From NCBI GenBank assembly GCA_900549535.1, contig UROR01000021.1:1-24820 (forward strand): a stretch of 24,820 nucleotides of DNA, in the 5' to 3' direction. Positions 6,093-13,644 of this stretch are shown here, one piece after another. How positions within the stretch are numbered: position 1 is the stretch's first letter; each line of letters opens with the position of its first letter. The translations under genes and the position numbers were made by a program. This DNA comes from an uncultured Collinsella sp. Lineage in GTDB: Bacteria; Actinomycetota; Coriobacteriia; Coriobacteriales; Coriobacteriaceae. The notes under the pieces are model-generated. The model saw only the letters and a program-made list of their open reading frames with translations, made no database searches and had not been told where the DNA came from.

Positions 6093-6641
6093 TTAGTCCT
6101 CCTCCAGGATCACGTGGCGGAACGCGCCGTTCTCGTAGATGCCGTAGCTGTGCGTGCCGTCCTTGGGAATGCTCACGCTGCCGGGGTTGAAGAGCCACAG
6201 GCCCGGGTGCGCGGCGCTTTCCTCGTTAACCTTGATGTGCGTGTGGCCGTAGACGAGCGCGGAGCCCTCGGGCAACGCGGGCGCGTGGTCGACGCTGTTG
6301 TGCATGCCGGCGCCAAAGACGTGGCCGTGCGTCAGGAACAGCTCGCGGCCGGCCTCATCGAACAGCGTGGCGTAGTCGGCCATGACGGGAAAGTCGAGGA
6401 CCATCTGGTCGACCTCGGCGTCACAGTTGCCGCGCACCGCAATGATGCGGTCGGCTAGGGCGTTGAGCAGCGGAATCACACGCTTGGGGGCATAGTCGCG
6501 CGGCAGGTCGTTGCGCGGGCCGTGGTAGAGCAGGTCGCCTAGCAGCACAATACGGTCGGGCTGCTCGGATTCGATGGCAGCGCAGAGGCGCTCGGCCCAG
6601 TATGCCGAGCCGTGAATGTCGGAAGCGATGAGGTATTTCAT
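6093..6641 (-). CDS. YfcE-like metallophosphodiesterase
   Basis: A 182-residue calcineurin-like phosphoesterase, the usual length of the YfcE/MJ0936 family. Metal-ligand motifs appear in order: SDIHG (Asp8, His10), LLGDLLYHGP, VRGNCDAEVD, LTHGHVFG and YGHTHIKVN, then FNPGSVSIPKDG typical of YfcE. The enzyme cleaves phosphodiesters in vitro; its in vivo substrate is unknown. It starts at 6641 with AAAGGA upstream and is followed 2 nt later by mazG, so the two share a transcript. Confidence 0.93.
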   Translation of the reverse strand: MKYLIASDIHGSAYWAERLCAAIESEQPDRIVLLGDLLYHGPRNDLPRDYAPKRVIPLLNALADRIIAVRGNCDAEVDQMVLDFPVMADYATLFDEAGRELFLTHGHVFGAGMHNSVDHAPALPEGSALVYGHTHIKVNEESAAHPGLWLFNPGSVSIPKDGTHSYGIYENGAFRHVILEED

Positions 6642-6698
6642 GGGGAGTCCTTTCGACGTGGGGTTGATGGGGCTGGGCGCGGCGTGCCACCGGCCGCG

Positions 6699-7184
6699 TT
6701 ACTCAAATCGAAGCGCCGCGCTCTGAGCCGCCTGCATCACGCGCTGGAGCGGCACGTTGTGCACGCGGGCGAGACGGGCGCAGTCTTCGTACTCGGGAGC
6801 CGCGCGCTCGCTGCCGTCGGGCAGGGTGGCCACCTTGACGGACACCTCGCCCCAAGGCGTCACCACCTGCTCAAAGCGACGTGGCAAGCAAACACGCTCC
6901 ATGACTTGGCGACGAATGCCGTTGGTCGTGGTTTCCAAAAAGATAATCGTCTGCAGGCGTTCGATATCCTCATGCGAGCAGATCACCTGCAGCTGCCAGC
7001 CGGGGCGGCCTTTTTTGCAGTAGAGAGGCAGCCAGTGCACCTCGCGGGCGCCTGCCTCGCGCAGGCGGTCGGCGGCGTAGGCGAGTACCTCGGGCGACGC
7101 GTCGTCAATATCGCACTCCAGCTTGACGATGGTTTCGGGCGCATCGGTCTCGCGGGACAGCGGAGATGTACTTCCACGTTGCAT
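6699..7184 (-). CDS. Orphan LarC C-terminal domain (LarC2-like)
   Basis: A 161-residue protein matching only the C-terminal part of LarC, the CTP-dependent nickel chelatase/cyclometallase that loads Ni into the nickel-pincer cofactor of lactate racemase. Diagnostic blocks are LECDIDDASPE (22-32; LarC usually ETNxDDMxPE), YCKKGRPGWQLQVIC (55-69), IIFLETTTNGIRR (80-92) and APEYEDCARLA (129-139). The N-terminal LarC1 part (about 250 residues) and other lar genes are absent from the window. The ATG at 7184 is preferred; one at 7223 lacks a ribosome site. It precedes the yfcE-like gene with a 57-nt gap. It may be half of a split larC whose other half lies elsewhere, or a repurposed domain. Confidence 0.8.
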   Translation of the reverse strand: MQRGSTSPLSRETDAPETIVKLECDIDDASPEVLAYAADRLREAGAREVHWLPLYCKKGRPGWQLQVICSHEDIERLQTIIFLETTTNGIRRQVMERVCLPRRFEQVVTPWGEVSVKVATLPDGSERAAPEYEDCARLARVHNVPLQRVMQAAQSAALRFE

Positions 7185-7567
7185 ACGGTCCGGATCCTTT
7201 CCGCACGGGCTCGTTTTGTTCATCCAAACGCTAGCACATCGGACGTGGTACAGGCGTGACTTTCGTCCGTCGTCACCCTCGCCCCCGCCCAAACGTGTAC
7301 GTCAGCCTCCAAACATGTCATTTTTTACAGCTTTTGGAGGCTGACGTACACGTTTTGGAGCGGGGCCGCACACGATCAGAATTGCGCCCGCACTCCGTCC
7401 ACAACAAAGTTCGCCACACTCAACAATTTTGAACTTTCTACGCAGTTCATCGGCCAAAAATTACCCTCGGCATACTTACCCGCTGCACGATGTTACTCTA
7501 GTTGCATTTGGCTAACTAAGCGGCTGCCGAGGACCCCGCCCGGCACCGTTACGGCATAGGAGGTTTC
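7185..7567. other. Divergent intergenic region
   Basis: This 383-nt gap lies between the divergent larC-like and cydDC-like genes. It contains a perfect 23-bp inverted repeat (7291-7355), a short dyad TGAAC..GTTCA (7430-7449) and the strong ribosome site AGGAGG before 7568. No convincing sigma70 promoter pair was found in either direction and no credible ORF. Confidence 0.7.
7291..7355. repeat. Perfect 23-bp inverted repeat with 19-nt spacer
   Basis: The left arm 7291-7313 (starting AAACGTGTACGTCAGCCTCC) and right arm 7333-7355 are exact reverse complements. The 19-nt spacer is AT-rich (CATGTCATTTTTTACAGCT). Neither side is followed by a proper T-run, and it lies upstream of two divergent genes, so it is not an ordinary terminator. 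No transposase or target-site duplication is seen. Confidence 0.9.
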
Positions 7568-10500
7568 ATGTTCGAGAAGCGGCTCTTCTCCCTGGTTCCG
7601 CAGGCAACGCCCTACATTATGGCAAGCGTCCTGTTTAAGTGGATCGCGCTCATGGCAAACATCACGGTGATGTGGGTGCTTGCGCGCATCTTGGGCGGCA
7701 TCGTCACGGACGGTCTTTCCGCCGCGCTCGCCGTCGATGCCCTCGCACAGGCGGCCTTGCCGCTCGCCGCCGCCATCATCGTGCGCGCCGCCTCCATCTA
7801 CCTGGCCCAACGCGCCGGCGACAAGGCCGCGTTCGAGGCCGTCCGCCGCGTGCGCTCGCTCGTCTACGACAAGCTCACCGCACTCGGCCCCTCCTACACC
7901 GAGACCGTCCCCACCGCCGAGGCCGTCCAGACCAGCGTCGAGGGCGCCACGCAACTCCAGGTGTACTTTGGCGGCTACCTGCCGCAGCTCTTCTTTGCCG
8001 GCTTGGCACCCATCACGCTGTTTGTACTGCTCGTGGGCAAGGCGGGTCTTCCCGCCGCGCTGCTGCTCGCCTGCGTTCCGATCATTCCCGTCTCCATCAT
8101 GATGGTCATGCGCAACGCCAAAAAGATCGGTGCCGAGTACTGGGGTAGCTATGTCGATCTGGGCGGCATGTTCCTGGAGGCCGTGCAGGGTCTCACCACC
8201 CTTAAGGTCTACCAGGCCGATCGCAGCTGGCACGAGCGCATCAACGCCGAGTCTGAGTGTTTCCGCACAGCGACCATGCGCCTGCTGGTGATGCAGCTGC
8301 GCTCCATTTGCGTTATGGACCTGGTCGTCTATATGGGCGCCGCACTCGGCATTATCGTGGCGGCGGCGCAGCTCGCCAGCGGCAAGATTAGCTTTGAGGC
8401 AGCCTTCCTCATCGTCTTTCTGTCGCAGGAGTTCTTTTTGCCTATGCGCCGCCTGGGGTCGCTGTTTCACACGGCCATGAACGGCATGGCCGCCTCACGT
8501 CGCATGTTTAGCATCCTGGATACGCCCGAACCCGTGCGCGGCAATGTCGAGCTTGACGGTCGCGGCGATATCGAGCTCGCGGGCGTGAGCTATGCATACG
8601 GCGACCGCACGGTGCTGGACAGCGCCAGCGCGACCATTGCGCACGGCTCGCTCGTGGCACTCGTGGGCGAAAGCGGCGGCGGCAAGTCCACGCTCGCGGG
8701 GATTATCGCGGGCCGCAAGGATGCCTACCGTGGCAGCGTTCGCATTGGCGGCGTCGAGCTGCGCGATGCCACGGCCGCCTCACTCATGCGCGCCGTCACC
8801 ATGGTGCCCACCAACGGCTACCTGTTTGCCGGCACCCTGCGCGACAACCTGCTGCTCGCCCAGCCCAGCGCCACTGATACCGAGCTTTTGCGCGCGCTCG
8901 ACCGCACGCGCGTGGCGGCCTTTGTGCAGGCCAACGGCGGGCTCGACATGGTGATTAACGAGGGCGGCACCAACCTTTCGGGCGGCCAGCGCCAGCGCGT
9001 GTGCATGGCCCGCGCCCTGCTGCACGACTCGCCGATCTATGTCTTTGACGAGGCGACGAGCAATGTGGACGCCGCAAGCGAAGCCGCAATCGGCGAGGTC
9101 ATTACATCGCTCGCCGGCGAGCACACCGTAATCGTGGTGGCACATCGCCTGTCGACAATCGTGAACGCCGACCAGATTCTGGTGCTGGAGCGTGGCCGTA
9201 TTGCCGAGCACGGAACTCACGGCAAGCTCTTGGCCACCGCGGGCGCCTATGCGCGCATGTGGGATAGCCAGGAGCAGCTCTCGGCATATGCGTATACAGA
9301 TGATGAGGGTGCCGAGGCTGCGGGCGATGACGGCGAGACCGCAACCGGGAGCGCCGCCAACGCAGGCGCGGACGCTGCCGGCGGCACATGCGCCGGTGCG
9401 GAGCAGACCACCGGGCACGCCCGCCGTTCGGCCCCGTCCATCATGTTGCGCATGATGGGACTCGTGCGCCCGCTTGCCGGCTGGCTTGTACTGGCCGTTG
9501 CCCTGGGCAGCATCGGCATGCTCGCCGCCGCGTTTGTTCCGGCCTTTGGCGCCTTTGGCCTCATGGCCGCCCTGGGCGACAAGGCCCTGGGGCTTGGCCT
9601 TGTCGCGGCATGCGCGGCCTGCGCCGTCTGCGGCATCGCCCGCGGACCGCTCCATTACGGAGAGCAGCTCTGCAACCACTACATTGCGTTTCGCCTGCTC
9701 GCGCACATCCGCGACCTTGTGTTTGGCGCCCTGCGCCGGCTGGCCCCCGCCAAGCTCGAGGGCCGCGGCAAGGGCGAGCTCGTGAGCCTGGTCACCTCGG
9801 ATATCGAGCTGCTCGAGGTCTTCTACGCGCACACCATCTCGCCCATTGCCATCGCTCTGGTCTGCACCGTTGTGTTTGAGGGCTTTTTGCTGGCTGTGAG
9901 CCCCGAGCTCGCGGGCATCGCGCTCGTGGCCTACGCGGTTCTGGGCGTGCTGCTGCCGCTGGTTTCGTCTAAGGCATGCGGTGCCGCCGGGCGCCAGAGC
10001 CGCGAGGGCGCGGGCAAGCTGGGCGCCTTTGTGCTCGACAGCCTGCGTGGTGCGGGCGAGACCATCCAGTTTGCCGGCGGCAGCGATCGAAGCCGTGCGC
10101 TGGGCGAACTCACCGAGCAGGTCGGAGCAGTCGACGCCCGCCTCAAACGCCGCCAGGCAGCGAGCGAGGCCGCGGCCGACGCGCTCATTCTTGCAGCCAA
10201 CCTGGTGATGCTTGGACGTGCGCTGCAGCTGGTGGCTGCGGGAACGATTAACTTTGCCGCAGCGTTTGTCGCCGTCTTTACCTTTGTGTCGTCGTTTGGC
10301 TCGGTGATGGCTGTGAGCCGCCTGGGCGCGTCACTGCAGGAGACGCTCGCCTCGGGCGCACGCGTACTCGATTTGCTCGACGAGCGGCCCCAGTGCGCCG
10401 AGGTCGCCGATGGACAGGACGTTGAGTTTGCCGGCGCCGCAGCCGAGCATGTGAGCTTTAGCTATGCGGGTGGAGACGGCCCGGGCTCCGCAGGCGGCGC

Positions 10501-11131
10501 GGATAGCGCGAGCGATGCCGCCAGCCTGATTCTCAATGACGTGACCTGCACCTTTGCGCCCGGCACCATGACCTGTCTCATGGGGCGCTCGGGCTCGGGC
10601 AAGTCGACGCTGCTTAAGCTGCTCATGCGCTTTTGGGACCCCATCGACGGCGCCATCACGGTGAGCGGTGTCGATGCCCGCCACATCAACACGGCGAGCC
10701 TGCGCAGCCACGAGGCCTATATGACCCAGGACACACATCTGTTCTGCGGCACCGTACGCGAGAATCTGCTGGTCGCGCACGCCAACGCCACCGATGCCGA
10801 GCTGCTCGACGCTTGCCGCTCCGCCTCACTCACCACGCTCATCGACCGTCTGCCGCAGGGACTCGACACGCCCGTTGCCGAGCTGGGCGACTCGCTTTCG
10901 GGCGGCGAGCGCCAGCGCATCGGCCTTGCGCGCATCTTCCTCAACGACGCACCCTTCATCTTGCTCGACGAACCCACCAGCGCACTCGATGCCCTCAACG
11001 AGGCGTCCGTGATGCAGGCGATCGACGAGCTCAAGCGCCGCGGCAAGACCATCGTGCTCGTGAGCCACCGTGCCAGCACCTGCGCGTTTGCCGATTTCTC
11101 GCTTTCGGTCGAGCACGGGAGGCTGAGCTAA
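7568..11131 (+). CDS. Fused CydDC-like double ABC exporter
   Basis: A 1187-residue polypeptide holding two complete ABC half-transporters. Half 1 has a transmembrane domain (about 1-310) and an ATPase with Walker A GESGGGKST (367-375), signature LSGGQRQR (470-477) and Walker B VFDEATS (492-498). An Ala/Gly/Asp-rich linker spans about 575-620. Half 2 repeats the plan with Walker A GRSGSGKST (1006-1014), LSGGERQR (1110-1117) and LLDEPTS (1132-1138). This is the layout of the actinobacterial CydDC fusion, which exports thiols (cysteine, glutathione) and is needed for cytochrome bd maturation. cydAB is not in the window, so another heterodimeric-type exporter remains possible. The start has AGGAGG 6 nt upstream; the stop overlaps the next gene (TAATG). 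Confidence 0.85.
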   Translation: MFEKRLFSLVPQATPYIMASVLFKWIALMANITVMWVLARILGGIVTDGLSAALAVDALAQAALPLAAAIIVRAASIYLAQRAGDKAAFEAVRRVRSLVYDKLTALGPSYTETVPTAEAVQTSVEGATQLQVYFGGYLPQLFFAGLAPITLFVLLVGKAGLPAALLLACVPIIPVSIMMVMRNAKKIGAEYWGSYVDLGGMFLEAVQGLTTLKVYQADRSWHERINAESECFRTATMRLLVMQLRSICVMDLVVYMGAALGIIVAAAQLASGKISFEAAFLIVFLSQEFFLPMRRLGSLFHTAMNGMAASRRMFSILDTPEPVRGNVELDGRGDIELAGVSYAYGDRTVLDSASATIAHGSLVALVGESGGGKSTLAGIIAGRKDAYRGSVRIGGVELRDATAASLMRAVTMVPTNGYLFAGTLRDNLLLAQPSATDTELLRALDRTRVAAFVQANGGLDMVINEGGTNLSGGQRQRVCMARALLHDSPIYVFDEATSNVDAASEAAIGEVITSLAGEHTVIVVAHRLSTIVNADQILVLERGRIAEHGTHGKLLATAGAYARMWDSQEQLSAYAYTDDEGAEAAGDDGETATGSAANAGADAAGGTCAGAEQTTGHARRSAPSIMLRMMGLVRPLAGWLVLAVALGSIGMLAAAFVPAFGAFGLMAALGDKALGLGLVAACAACAVCGIARGPLHYGEQLCNHYIAFRLLAHIRDLVFGALRRLAPAKLEGRGKGELVSLVTSDIELLEVFYAHTISPIAIALVCTVVFEGFLLAVSPELAGIALVAYAVLGVLLPLVSSKACGAAGRQSREGAGKLGAFVLDSLRGAGETIQFAGGSDRSRALGELTEQVGAVDARLKRRQAASEAAADALILAANLVMLGRALQLVAAGTINFAAAFVAVFTFVSSFGSVMAVSRLGASLQETLASGARVLDLLDERPQCAEVADGQDVEFAGAAAEHVSFSYAGGDGPGSAGGADSASDAASLILNDVTCTFAPGTMTCLMGRSGSGKSTLLKLLMRFWDPIDGAITVSGVDARHINTASLRSHEAYMTQDTHLFCGTVRENLLVAHANATDAELLDACRSASLTTLIDRLPQGLDTPVAELGDSLSGGERQRIGLARIFLNDAPFILLDEPTSALDALNEASVMQAIDELKRRGKTIVLVSHRASTCAFADFSLSVEHGRLS

Positions 11132-11553
11132 TGGCGCGTACCGCCGACACGCCGGAGCTGGCGCGCAAACGTGCATGCGAGGCCCAGATGGTGTCGCAGA
11201 TGATTGCGCTGTGGTGCCGCGGGCATCATCGCGGCGGCCACGAGGGTAAGCAGGCCCCCAAAGGCGAAGAGCCCATTCGCGTCAAACTCGGCCTTCGGAC
11301 CATTACGCTCTGCCCCGAATGCGCCGAGCTGCAGAAATACGCCGTCGCGCGCATTGAGCGCTGCCCGCACATGGGTACCAAGACATTTTGCTCGGCCTGT
11401 CCTTCGCATTGTTACCGGCCTGCCATGCGCGAGAAGATCCGCGAGGTCATGCGCTGGTCGGGACCGCGTATGATCCGCTATCGCCCCATCACCGCCGTGC
11501 GGCACGCGATGGTAACGATGCAGGCCAAATGCGCGGCGACACGAAGCAAGTAG
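11131..11553 (+). CDS. YgbA-family (nitrous oxide-stimulated promoter family) protein
   Basis: A 140-residue cysteine-rich protein. It matches the YgbA_NO family by the pattern LCPECAEL (60-67) ... RCPHMGTKTFCSACPSHCYRP (77-97), with Cys61, 64, 78, 87, 90 and 94 as likely metal or Fe-S ligands, then MRWSGPRMI typical of the family's C-terminal half. In E. coli ygbA belongs to the NO-responsive NsrR regulon and the protein is tied to recovery from nitrosative stress; its biochemistry is unsettled. The ATG shares one base with the stop of the upstream exporter, so the two are translationally coupled. Residues 30-50 (GHHRGGHEGKQAPK) are an insert of low complexity. Confidence 0.85.
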   Translation: MARTADTPELARKRACEAQMVSQMIALWCRGHHRGGHEGKQAPKGEEPIRVKLGLRTITLCPECAELQKYAVARIERCPHMGTKTFCSACPSHCYRPAMREKIREVMRWSGPRMIRYRPITAVRHAMVTMQAKCAATRSK

Positions 11554-11674
11554 TCGCCGGTGCCGGCACGCGCCGCGCAGCCTTTCCGATCGATTTCGAC
11601 CCCCCGGCGTGCGCGGCGTGTTGAGAGTTGCACCATTACAATGGAGCGGATTCGCCAAATGCAAAGGAGTCGCC

Positions 11675-12586
11675 ATGCCCGCATGCCCGCTGGTCGATTG
11701 CCACACCCATACTTCGTTTTCGGACGGCCATGCCTCGTTTGAGGACAACGTTCGCGCCGCTGCTGCGGCCGGCTGCCGCGTTATGGTCTCGACCGACCAT
11801 CTCACCCTGCCCGCCAGCATGGACGCCAACTGCGAAGTGCAAGTTGTCGAGGGCAACCTGACGGCGCATCGCCTGGCATTTGAGGACGCCCGCAAGCTCG
11901 CCGCGCAAATCGCGCCGGAGCTCGAGCTCATCTATGGCTTTGAATGCGACTGGTACGAAGGTTGCGAGCCTTTGGTTGAGCGCTGGTCCGCGGGTGCCAT
12001 AGTGCGCTTGGGCAGCGTGCATTGGATTGGCAACCCAGGCGATATCATGGCCGGCGCCGCGGGCACGGCGGGAACGGAGGACGTCGCTCGCCCCGATACG
12101 CCCGATTCGCGCTGCGGCTGGATCGATGACGACACCAACCTGCATGTTTGGGAAAACCTGGGGGTACACGGCGTGTGGGAGCGCTATGTCGACGACTGGT
12201 GCCGCGCCTGCGAGAGCCCGCTTAACTTTGATGTGATGGCCCACCCCGACCTGGTCATGCGCTTTTCGAAGGAAGGCTTTGCGCCCGATTTTGACCCCGC
12301 GCCGTTCTGGGAGCAGATGGCCGAGTGCGCTCACGACACGGGCCGCCGCGTTGAGATCTCGACGGCCGCACCGCGCAAGGGCTTGGACGACTACTATCCC
12401 GCGACTGGTCTTTTGCGTTGCTTCGCCCACGCCGAGGTACCCATCACCTTTGGCTCGGACGCGCACCGCGCCTGCGATATTTGCTGGAACATCCGCGAGG
12501 CTCAGGACCACGCCTACGACTGCGGCTACCGAACCTTCGCCATCCCCCACGCTACCGGCGAATGGGAGCCCACGCCCCTCGCCTAG
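11675..12586 (+). CDS. hisJ: Histidinol-phosphatase, PHP family (HisJ/HisK type)
   Basis: A 303-residue PHP-domain protein that dephosphorylates histidinol phosphate, the penultimate intermediate of histidine synthesis. PHP metal motifs are LVDCHTHTSFSDGH (7-19; His10, His12), STDH (39-42), a central GFECDWYEG, FDVMAHPDLV and ITFGSDAHR near the C-terminus. The start at 11675 is fixed by AAAGGAG 6 nt before it. It is the only his gene on the plus strand and converges with the his operon end 160 nt away, supplying the one activity the minus-strand operon lacks. A different phosphoester substrate is possible within the PHP family, but the location supports the histidine role. Confidence 0.88.
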   Translation: MPACPLVDCHTHTSFSDGHASFEDNVRAAAAAGCRVMVSTDHLTLPASMDANCEVQVVEGNLTAHRLAFEDARKLAAQIAPELELIYGFECDWYEGCEPLVERWSAGAIVRLGSVHWIGNPGDIMAGAAGTAGTEDVARPDTPDSRCGWIDDDTNLHVWENLGVHGVWERYVDDWCRACESPLNFDVMAHPDLVMRFSKEGFAPDFDPAPFWEQMAECAHDTGRRVEISTAAPRKGLDDYYPATGLLRCFAHAEVPITFGSDAHRACDICWNIREAQDHAYDCGYRTFAIPHATGEWEPTPLA

Positions 12587-12597
12587 CCATCCCTTCA

Positions 12598-12667
12598 TAA
12601 GTTGCGGTGAAATAGTTCCTGCTTATAGCCCTAAGACCATCAAACAAGAACTATTCCACCGCAACTT
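12598..12667 (+). repeat. 71-nt-class hairpin element, copy 2
   Basis: It begins TAAGTTGCGGTGAAATA (12598-12614), has a 36-nt interior and ends CTATTCCACCGCAACTT (12651-12667), the same ends and interior length as copy 1 in inverse orientation. Arms 12599-12618 and 12648-12667 pair with one mismatch. It sits between the convergent hisJ and hisE genes and may act as a bidirectional terminator, though no T-run follows. Confidence 0.85.
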
Positions 12668-12703
12668 CTATTTGATCCGTTGGGGACGGAGGAAAACAGG
12701 TCA

Positions 12704-12738
12704 TTTGGTGCAAAGTATCCTGTCCCCCTTGCACCAAA
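12704..12738. repeat. Hairpin with CCTGTCCCC loop, copy 1
   Basis: Arms TTTGGTGCAA (12704-12713) and TTGCACCAAA (12729-12738) are perfect complements around a loop containing CCTGTCCCC. It lies just downstream of the hisE stop. The same loop word occurs in the hairpin at 15899-15939, whose arms have a different sequence. Confidence 0.7.
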
Positions 12739-12745
12739 AGCGTGA

Positions 12746-13063
12746 CTAGTGGCGGCGGGCGTTGAGTTCGCCGGCCAGCTCGTCGAGGGTGATACCGTAG
12801 CGCTCGAGCGTCACGAGCAGGTGGTAGATCAGGTCGCCGGCCTCGTAGCGAATGTGATCGTGGTCGTTATCCTTGCAGGCCATGATCACCTCGCTCGCCT
12901 CCTCGGCAAGCTTCTTGAGCAGCTCGTCCTCGACATCGGTCAGCAGGCGAGCGGTATAGCTCTCCTGGGGCGACGCATCGCGACGGCCATGGATCACCTC
13001 GGCCAGTCCCGTCAGCGTCTCGCCGATGTTTCCCGGCTGCACGTTAGCTGTTCTGACTCCCAT
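12746..13063 (-). CDS. hisE: Phosphoribosyl-ATP pyrophosphatase
   Basis: A 105-residue all-alpha MazG-like protein that converts PR-ATP to PR-AMP, step 2 of histidine synthesis. The family core SYTARLLTDVEDELLKKLAEEASEVIMA and the metal-binding YEAGDLIYHLLVTL are present. HisE is separate from HisI here, unlike the hisIE fusions of enterics. The start at 13063 has AGAGGAAA upstream. It is the last gene of the operon, followed by hairpin elements. Confidence 0.95.
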   Translation of the reverse strand: MGVRTANVQPGNIGETLTGLAEVIHGRRDASPQESYTARLLTDVEDELLKKLAEEASEVIMACKDNDHDHIRYEAGDLIYHLLVTLERYGITLDELAGELNARRH

Positions 13064-13078
13064 GGTTATTTCCTCTCG

Positions 13079-13306
13079 TTACTGCAGCGTAAAGTAGGTA
13101 CCGGTCTCATCGAACCGAGGCTTTGCGCCCTTTTTCTCAAAGAACTCGACGATGACGGCATGGGCCTCATCGAGTCTTTCCTTCTCGGCCTCGAGCCAAA
13201 ATGACTGCGCCCCGCAAGCATCGGTCAGATGCACGCGGCACGGCACGCCCGCGCGAAGGAGCTCGGCGTTACAATCGGCGACTTCGAACGGCGTCACGAC
13301 CTTCAT
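13079..13306 (-). CDS. Conserved-looking 75-aa protein within the his operon, unknown function
   Basis: A 75-residue protein not recognised as a named family. It opens MKVVTPFEVADCNAELLRAG, has a middle block HLTDACGAQSFWLE (26-39), a charged helix (EKERLDEAHAVIVEFFEKKGAK) and ends FDETGTYFTLQ, giving a probable alpha-beta mini-domain without signal or membrane segment. The start overlaps the hisI stop by four bases (ATGA) and hisE follows after 15 nt, so it is translated as part of the his operon. Codon use is like its neighbours. A role beside HisI/HisE, for example as a regulatory or sensing subunit, is only inferred from position. Confidence 0.8.
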   Translation of the reverse strand: MKVVTPFEVADCNAELLRAGVPCRVHLTDACGAQSFWLEAEKERLDEAHAVIVEFFEKKGAKPRFDETGTYFTLQ

Positions 13307-13644
13307 CGCGCTCCCCCTTCCACGCGCTTAAAGAAGCAGGTACGGTTGCCGGTGTGGCAAGCCGGACCCGGAGAGTCCACCTTGACCAGCAGTGTATCGC
13401 TATCGCAGTCGGCCCAGAGCTCCTTGACCTCCTGCATGTTGCCGCTCGTCGCGCCCTTGTTCCAGAGCTCCTGGCGGCTGCGGCTCCAAAACCACGTGGT
13501 GCCGGTCTTGAGCGTCAGCCCCACCGACTCCTCGTTCATCCAGGCAACCATAAGCACCTCACCAGTGTCATATTGCTGAACCACACAAGGAATCAACCCG
13601 CGGGCGTCGTACGTAAGATCAGACGCGGTTGTCACCTGTTCCAT
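13303..13644 (-). CDS. hisI: Phosphoribosyl-AMP cyclohydrolase
   Basis: A 113-residue PRA-CH domain that opens the adenine ring of PR-AMP, step 3. Metal sites are DCDSD (Asp79, Cys80, Asp81, Asp83) and CHTGNRTCF (Cys96, His97, Cys103). MVAWMNEESVGLTLKTG and TTWFWSRSRQELWNKGATSGN are standard family blocks. The ATG directly abuts the hisF stop (TAA-ATG) and the stop overlaps the following 75-aa gene. Confidence 0.97.
   Translation of the reverse strand: MEQVTTASDLTYDARGLIPCVVQQYDTGEVLMVAWMNEESVGLTLKTGTTWFWSRSRQELWNKGATSGNMQEVKELWADCDSDTLLVKVDSPGPACHTGNRTCFFKRVEGGAR

Noticed and set aside
7507..7520. GGCTAACTAAG upstream of the cydDC-like gene, resembling the eno promoter repeats
   Set aside because: Only GGCTAACT plus one further A is shared; an 8-9 bp match is expected by chance in a window of this size.
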